Positions 60,260 through 64,000 of a DNA stretch of 64,000 bases are shown here, in pieces. A program made the position numbers and the translations under genes. The stretch is taken from assembly GCF_023824195.1 (NCBI RefSeq), contig NZ_CP085442.1:906001-970000 (forward strand), written 5' to 3'. The stretch is from Priestia megaterium (lineage in GTDB: Bacteria; Bacillota; Bacilli; Bacillales; Bacillaceae_H). The notes under the pieces were generated by a model. That model made no database searches, was not told where the DNA came from, and worked only from the letters and a program-made list of their open reading frames with translations. Within the stretch, counting starts at the first letter, position 1, and each line of letters starts with the position of its first letter.

Positions 60260-60838
60260 GTGCAAGGGTTTATTGATTTTGTACAAAATTTAGGTATAGT
60301 GGGCATCTTTATTGCTACAGCAATCGAAGCTGCGGCAATTCCTTTTCCGTGTACGTTATCGATTTTGCTCATTGGCTCGGTGCTGCAGCTCTCAATATGG
60401 AAAATCCTTATTGTTTCAGCTGTCAATACCGTTATTTATATCGCATTCAACTATATTCCGTTCGTTATGGGATACAGGTTTGAATCTATTACCAAGCGCT
60501 GGTTTGGTGAAAAAAATATAAAGCGTGCCCAAAAATGGTTTCATAAATATGGAAAATGGAGTATTACGATTTCTCGTCCCATCAGTATCGCAAACTATAT
60601 AACCTATTTGGCAGGCCTTAGTAAAATCAAATCTAGGGACTTTGTTTTATACAGCACCTTAGGCATTTTTCCGTGGTTTGTTTTTTTGCTCTATGTAGGA
60701 GGACTTGGAGATATTGAAAAAATCCAAAAATATTTGCATGATGTTGATCGTTTAATATTTGTTATTCTTATAATCGGAGTGATAGTTGGTGCAGGCTGGT
60801 GGTTGAAAAAGAGAACAGAGAGACAAGCTCAAAAATAA
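60260..60838 (+). CDS. DedA/VTT-family membrane protein
   Basis: A 192-residue membrane protein with 4-5 helices of the DedA (SNARE-associated/VTT) family. Seen: 'GIVGIFIATAIEAAAIPFPCTLSILLIGSVLQL' (conserved E..xPxP loop), and the core 'GKWSITISRPISIANYITYLAGLSKIKSRDFVLYSTLGIFPW', variant of the family R-x-x-P-x-x-R...AG motif. DedA proteins are thought to move phospholipids or undecaprenyl phosphate. I chose GTG 60260 because AAAGGAG then lies 7 nt ahead; ATGs at 60215 and 60239 lack ribosome-binding sites. Confidence 0.85.
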   Translation: MQGFIDFVQNLGIVGIFIATAIEAAAIPFPCTLSILLIGSVLQLSIWKILIVSAVNTVIYIAFNYIPFVMGYRFESITKRWFGEKNIKRAQKWFHKYGKWSITISRPISIANYITYLAGLSKIKSRDFVLYSTLGIFPWFVFLLYVGGLGDIEKIQKYLHDVDRLIFVILIIGVIVGAGWWLKKRTERQAQK

Positions 60839-60867
60839 AGCTATAATTATGGTTATAGCTTTATTTT
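60832..60867 (+). terminator. Intrinsic terminator
   Basis: A 15-bp perfect stem (60832-60846 with 60853-60867), loop 6 nt, T-rich 3' arm. It overlaps the stop of the DedA gene. Confidence 0.88.
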
Positions 60868-61128
60868 AATATAAAGAAATTCTTTAAATAAAAAGATTTT
60901 TCTGAAAAGTAACAAAAAAACATTTTTCCTTTTAAAAAAATGTGATACTATGATACATAAGGTCGCTAAGAGTTGTCTTGGTTCACCGAGTGTTTACTGC
61001 AGTCATTTAATAAAAGAAGCTAGGTATAGGTGAAAGATTTGTTTCTAGTAATGTTGAGAAATGCTGCCTTGTGAAGGGAGGTAAGGCGTACAGTACGTTT
61101 CAAACGTATGTTATTAAAAACGTAAACT

Positions 61129-61142
61129 TGTAAGCGATTTCT
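61129..61142 (+). promoter_or_regulatory. cre-like site
   Basis: TGTAAGCGATTTCT matches the cre consensus except for the last base. It lies 80 nt upstream of the palindromic operator, mirroring the cre-then-operator order at 40.8-40.9 kb. Confidence 0.45.
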
Positions 61143-61221
61143 TGCTTTTTACATGTGAGTAGAGCAGCTTTGGTTTTGAATGCAGCTTGTCAAAGGTGGT
61201 TGAATAATGAGTATAGTTTAA

Positions 61222-61239
61222 AATTAGATCGATCTAATT
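61222..61239 (+). promoter_or_regulatory. Palindromic operator (AATTAGATCGATCTAATT)
   Basis: A perfect 18-bp palindrome sharing the core TTAGATCGATCTAA with the two sites at 40.87-40.91 kb. It lies 115 nt before the dehydrogenase ATG. A single site here contrasts with paired sites at the other two loci. Confidence 0.85.
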
Positions 61240-61353
61240 ATTCATATTATATGAATGTGAAATGTGTTTGATGGTAAATGAAAATAAGCTTAAAAAGTAC
61301 AGTTTAGGTTCCACAATTATTTCTGAAATTTTAATAACATAGGAGGTAAAATC

Positions 61354-62250
61354 ATGAAAAGCGTAGGGCGTATTAACGGCAAAACTCAGCTCATAGGCCT
61401 TTTAGCAACTCCAATCGGACATTCATTATCACCGTCTATGCATAATATGGCCTTCAAAAAATTGGGATTGAATTATGCTTATTTAGCTTTTGAGGTAGGA
61501 AATGACTCGTTAGAAGATGCAATTAAAGGGCTGAGAGCGTTAAATGTTAAAGGTTTTAATGTATCAATGCCCAATAAGACAAAAATTCTCCCGTTTCTTG
61601 ATGAATTAGCAGACAGCGCCAAATTTTCAGGAGCAGTTAATACCGTCGTAAACGATAATGGCGTACTAGTTGGGCATAGCACAGACGGTATGGGCTACAT
61701 TCGAAATTTAAAAGAGCACGGCGTGGATATCACAGGGAAAAAAATGACGTTGATCGGTTCGGGTGGAGCAGCGACGCCTATTGCTATTCAAGCAGCTTTA
61801 GAAGGACTTGAAGAATTAACAATTTTTGCTCGTCACGATGAATTTTATTCAAAAGCTGTAGAAAACGTAAAAATTATTAATGAAGAGATGAAACATGTTT
61901 CATGTAAAGCGAAGCTGTATTCTCTTGAGGATACAGACAGGTTAAGAGAAGAAATTAGAACGAGCGATATTTTGACAAATGGAACAGGAGTGGGAATGAA
62001 ACCGTTAGAAGAATTCAGCATTATTGAAGATATATCAATGCTGCGTCCTGATTTAATTGTAACAGATGTCGTGTATATGCCTATGAGATCAAAACTGTTA
62101 GAACAAGCTGAATCAGTTGGATGTCACACTATTAATGGAATAGGAATGATGATCTGGCAAGGGGCCATGGCATTTGAATTGTGGACCGGAAAAGAGATGC
62201 CTGTAGAGTATATTAAGCAACAAATGTTTGAACCAAGCTTACAATATTAA
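61354..62250 (+). CDS. aroE: Quinate/shikimate dehydrogenase (YdiB-like AroE family)
   Basis: A 298-residue shikimate dehydrogenase-family enzyme, longer than biosynthetic AroE and close to E. coli YdiB. Seen: 'LIGLLATPIGHSLSPSMHNMAFKKLGLNYAYLAFEV' (substrate Ser pair, about residues 12-47), 'GFNVSMPNKTKILPFLDEL' (catalytic Lys), 'GAVNTVVNDNGVLVGHSTDGMGY' (Asn, Asp), cofactor loop 'LIGSGGAATPIAIQAALEG' and 'TNGTGVGMKPLEEFSII'. Such enzymes oxidise quinate and shikimate with NAD(P)+. AGGAGGT precedes the ATG. It is behind a palindromic operator and beside an MFS transporter gene, so a catabolic role is likely. Confidence 0.92.
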   Translation: MKSVGRINGKTQLIGLLATPIGHSLSPSMHNMAFKKLGLNYAYLAFEVGNDSLEDAIKGLRALNVKGFNVSMPNKTKILPFLDELADSAKFSGAVNTVVNDNGVLVGHSTDGMGYIRNLKEHGVDITGKKMTLIGSGGAATPIAIQAALEGLEELTIFARHDEFYSKAVENVKIINEEMKHVSCKAKLYSLEDTDRLREEIRTSDILTNGTGVGMKPLEEFSIIEDISMLRPDLIVTDVVYMPMRSKLLEQAESVGCHTINGIGMMIWQGAMAFELWTGKEMPVEYIKQQMFEPSLQY

Positions 62251-62890
62251 AAACCCGTATCTTCAAACTTTACTAGAAAATTGTACGAATGAAGTGTCTG
62301 TATTTTCTATTTCTTTAACGCAATAAGAGAAATGGTTGTAAAATTAATACGGTTATTTTTTGAATTTATTATATTAAAAAGTATATATGTTAATTTTCTA
62401 AAAATTAAAAATATATATTGCGCAGGCAAATGTAATTCAGTATACTAAAACTCAAGTTTGAATGGATTTTATATTAGTCTGTGTCAAAAGACGACGCTTA
62501 GCAAAAAAAAGGCAGGTGTTACAATGAGAAATTAAAAAAGCAGACGTTGATCATCATGTTCGGATATTTGAGTAGATCATAAAATATACAGCACCGTTCC
62601 GCAATATGTGAAGAGATTCCCGCCGGAATTAGAACGATCTAATAAAAATTTATTAGATCGTTCTAATTAGAAATTTCTATTAATCTTTTTAATTCCACTA
62701 ATAAAATGTTTTTACGAAAGGATAAAAGAATAAGTAAATAGCTAGAGGATTAGGTTTTCAGCATTGCCATCTTTCAACTTTAGTTCAGACAGAATTTATG
62801 TAAGCAGGCAATTATAAATGGGATCTGAGCAAAGAAATATTTCGCAAAAATGAAAGCGCATACTTAAAATCTTATGAGTGAGGGAAAAGA
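62251..62890. other. Intergenic region before the MFS transporter gene
   Basis: 640 nt without an intact gene. It contains the paired operators (62629-62666) and a weak cre-like site TGAAAGCGCATACT (62851-62864, two mismatches). AGGTGTTACAATG at 62515-62526 starts only a three-codon ORF. A stretch around 62560-62670 reads as protein-like in one frame (TVPQYVKRFPPELERS) but lacks a start, so it may be a gene remnant or chance. Confidence 0.4.
62629..62666 (+). promoter_or_regulatory. Paired operators forming a larger palindrome
   Basis: TTAGAACGATCTAA (62629-62642) and TTAGATCGTTCTAA (62653-62666) are reverse complements of each other and each is an imperfect copy of the TTAGATCGATCTAA palindrome. 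Their centres are 24 bp apart. They lie about 225 nt before the MFS ATG. Confidence 0.8.
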
Positions 62891-64000
62891 ATGAAAAAAC
62901 ATCGTTGGTCGATTGTATTCTTGATTGCGGTTGGTGTAGTTGTAAACTATTTTGATCGAATTAATATGTCCATTGCTATGCCGTTGTTACAAAAAGAATT
63001 TAACTTGACAGCAGGTCAGATGGGGATTTTCCTATCAGCATTTGCATGGTCTTACGCTTTACTTCAACTTCCTATAGGGCCCTTGCTAGATAAAATAGGC
63101 GTAAAATGGGTAACGCGTGTAGCGACCGTTATATGGACAGTAGCTTGTCTTCTAACTGCAGTAGCAAATGGATGGGGGTTAATTATTTTATCTCGGGTGC
63201 TGTTAGGAGTTGGAGAAGCACCATTCTTTCCATCTGCTGCCAAAGCAGTTAGCCATTGGGTTCCACGTCAGGAGCGCGGAAAAGCTATCGCAGCTTATGA
63301 TTCTCAATCCAAACTTTCCAACGCCATCGGGGCACCTATATTAGCACTAATTGTAACAGAGTGGGGCTGGCGAGGCGGTTTCTTAGCAACTGCTATTCTT
63401 AGTTTCATATATGCTATTGTTTATTGGATCTGGTATCGTGAACCTCATGAAGATGAGCGTTTGACGAAAGAAGAATATGACTACATTGTTCAAGGCGGTT
63501 CTCAAAGTTCAGAAGAAGTTAAAGGCAGTGCAATGGAGAACATTCGATATTTGCTAACTAAAAGAAAAGTCTGGGCAGTATTCATTGGGTTTGCGGCATA
63601 CGGCTATTCATGGTTTTTGTTCTTGACTTGGCTTCCTGGATATTTAGCAACAGAAATGAACATGTCTATTTTAAAATCAGGCTGGTACTCGGCTATACCT
63701 TGGATTGTAGGTACCATTACTGAAATAGTAATCGGGGGCTGGCTTGTTGATCGTCTTATTAACAAAGGGTATAACCGGACGCGTGTCAGCAAATTTTTTC
63801 TAGTAATAGGTATGGTGTTTGGTTTGTCAATTATTGGGGCAGCGTTTACTCACAGTGCGAACGTAGCTGTATTTTGGATTTCAACAGCACTTGGAGGTCT
63901 TGTTGTCACATCTGCTGTTGCCTACAGCATTCCTACATTTATTGCACCAAAAGGAACGGTAGGAACATTAACGGGACTTTTAACATTTGGGAATAACTCG
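62891..64000 (+). CDS. MFS transporter, anion:cation symporter-like family (truncated by window end)
   Basis: The first 370 codons of an open frame that runs off the window. It is a 12-helix MFS protein of the ACS family (hexuronate, phthalate, 4-hydroxybenzoate type): 'VVNYFDRINMSIAMPLLQKEFNLT' (TM1 with the DR(I/L) motif), 'LQLPIGPLLDKIGVKW' (motif A), 'SRVLLGVGEAPFFPSAAKAVSHWVPRQERGKAIA' (TM4-5) and 'VTEWGWRGGFLATAI'. GAGGGA precedes the ATG. Paired palindromic operators upstream and the adjacent YdiB-like gene suggest uptake of quinate, shikimate or a similar hydroxy-acid. The substrate is inferred from context. Confidence 0.85.
   Translation, partial: MKKHRWSIVFLIAVGVVVNYFDRINMSIAMPLLQKEFNLTAGQMGIFLSAFAWSYALLQLPIGPLLDKIGVKWVTRVATVIWTVACLLTAVANGWGLIILSRVLLGVGEAPFFPSAAKAVSHWVPRQERGKAIAAYDSQSKLSNAIGAPILALIVTEWGWRGGFLATAILSFIYAIVYWIWYREPHEDERLTKEEYDYIVQGGSQSSEEVKGSAMENIRYLLTKRKVWAVFIGFAAYGYSWFLFLTWLPGYLATEMNMSILKSGWYSAIPWIVGTITEIVIGGWLVDRLINKGYNRTRVSKFFLVIGMVFGLSIIGAAFTHSANVAVFWISTALGGLVVTSAVAYSIPTFIAPKGTVGTLTGLLTFGNNS

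Larger units (their letters stand above)
60868..61353. promoter_or_regulatory. Long control/leader region of the quinate/shikimate dehydrogenase gene
   Basis: A 486-nt region without a supported ORF. A possible extended -10 (TGTGATACT, about 60941-60949) lies near the start. A stretch around 61070-61100 is locally structured (GCCTT...AAGGC). AACGT motifs repeat near 61098, 61104 and 61120. A cre-like site lies at 61129-61142 and the perfect palindromic operator at 61222-61239. AGGAGGT at 61343 serves the gene. Confidence 0.5.

Noticed and set aside
62515..62670. Possible decayed gene before the MFS transporter (AGGTGTTACAATG plus a protein-like stretch)
   Set aside because: The ATG opens only three codons and the protein-like stretch has no start and overlaps the operators; I could not match it to a family.

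Overview
The window is a low-GC Firmicute chromosome. Strong AGGAGG ribosome-binding sites, frequent TTG/GTG starts, CcpA-type cre sites, Bacillus-type rbs, tre and pxp operons and an S-box riboswitch all point to Bacillaceae. Gene content and the dispersed repeat resemble Priestia (Bacillus) megaterium most closely. That species call is recognition from memory, not a search. No rRNA, tRNA, CRISPR array, prophage or transposase gene was seen.

Layout. 0-5 kb: end of an SDR gene, then an EmrAB-like efflux operon with a flavodoxin-like protein, flanked by two MarR regulators. 5-10.7 kb: ribose operon rbsRKDACB behind a sigma-A promoter and a cre/operator site. 11-17.6 kb: a secreted coiled-coil/3D-domain wall protein with a WalR-like box, a flavin reductase, and a sugar ABC importer without its own ATPase plus a TIM-barrel isomerase. 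18.6-29.2 kb: a six-gene operon joining a hybrid histidine kinase, a CheY-like protein, an Hpt-REC-GGDEF-REC diguanylate cyclase, a membrane HEAT-like protein, a processive GT2 glycosyltransferase and a 1082-residue membrane-anchored glycosidase-like protein. 29.6-33 kb: DUF1992 protein, lipase-like hydrolase, histidine phosphatase and a class III aminotransferase. 33.2-38.7 kb: a complete SAM-I riboswitch with no gene behind it, a 30-residue membrane peptide, a secreted protein and ykoF on the minus strand, a SAM-byproduct-type deaminase and an NCS2 purine permease, each of the last two behind a structured leader. 38.8-45 kb: LacI regulator, shikimate kinase, and an aldehyde dehydrogenase / ThDP enzyme / aroD operon. 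45-49.4 kb: treP-treA-treR. 49.8-53.5 kb: 5-oxoprolinase genes pxpBCA and an NRAMP-fold transporter. 53.5-60.8 kb: housekeeping and unknown genes, including two tandem, unannotated 21-codon peptide genes. 61.2-64 kb: a YdiB-type quinate/shikimate dehydrogenase and a truncated MFS transporter.

How the genes work together. The palindrome TTAGAWCGWTCTAA occurs twice before the ALDH-ThDP-aroD operon (40.9 kb), once before the dehydrogenase (61.2 kb) and twice before the transporter (62.6 kb). This ties loci about 20 kb apart into one probable quinate/shikimate-type uptake and catabolic regulon, with cre or cre-like sites at each. The 18.6-29.2 kb operon holds every element of a phosphorelay feeding c-di-GMP synthesis beside polysaccharide-making and polysaccharide-cutting enzymes. 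A composite repeat occurs three times; one copy is short and lacks the internal element.

Strongest candidates for undescribed biology: the phosphorelay/c-di-GMP/glycosyltransferase operon, the tandem 21-residue amphipathic peptides, the palindrome regulon, the orphan SAM riboswitch, and the attenuator-like leader of the purine permease.
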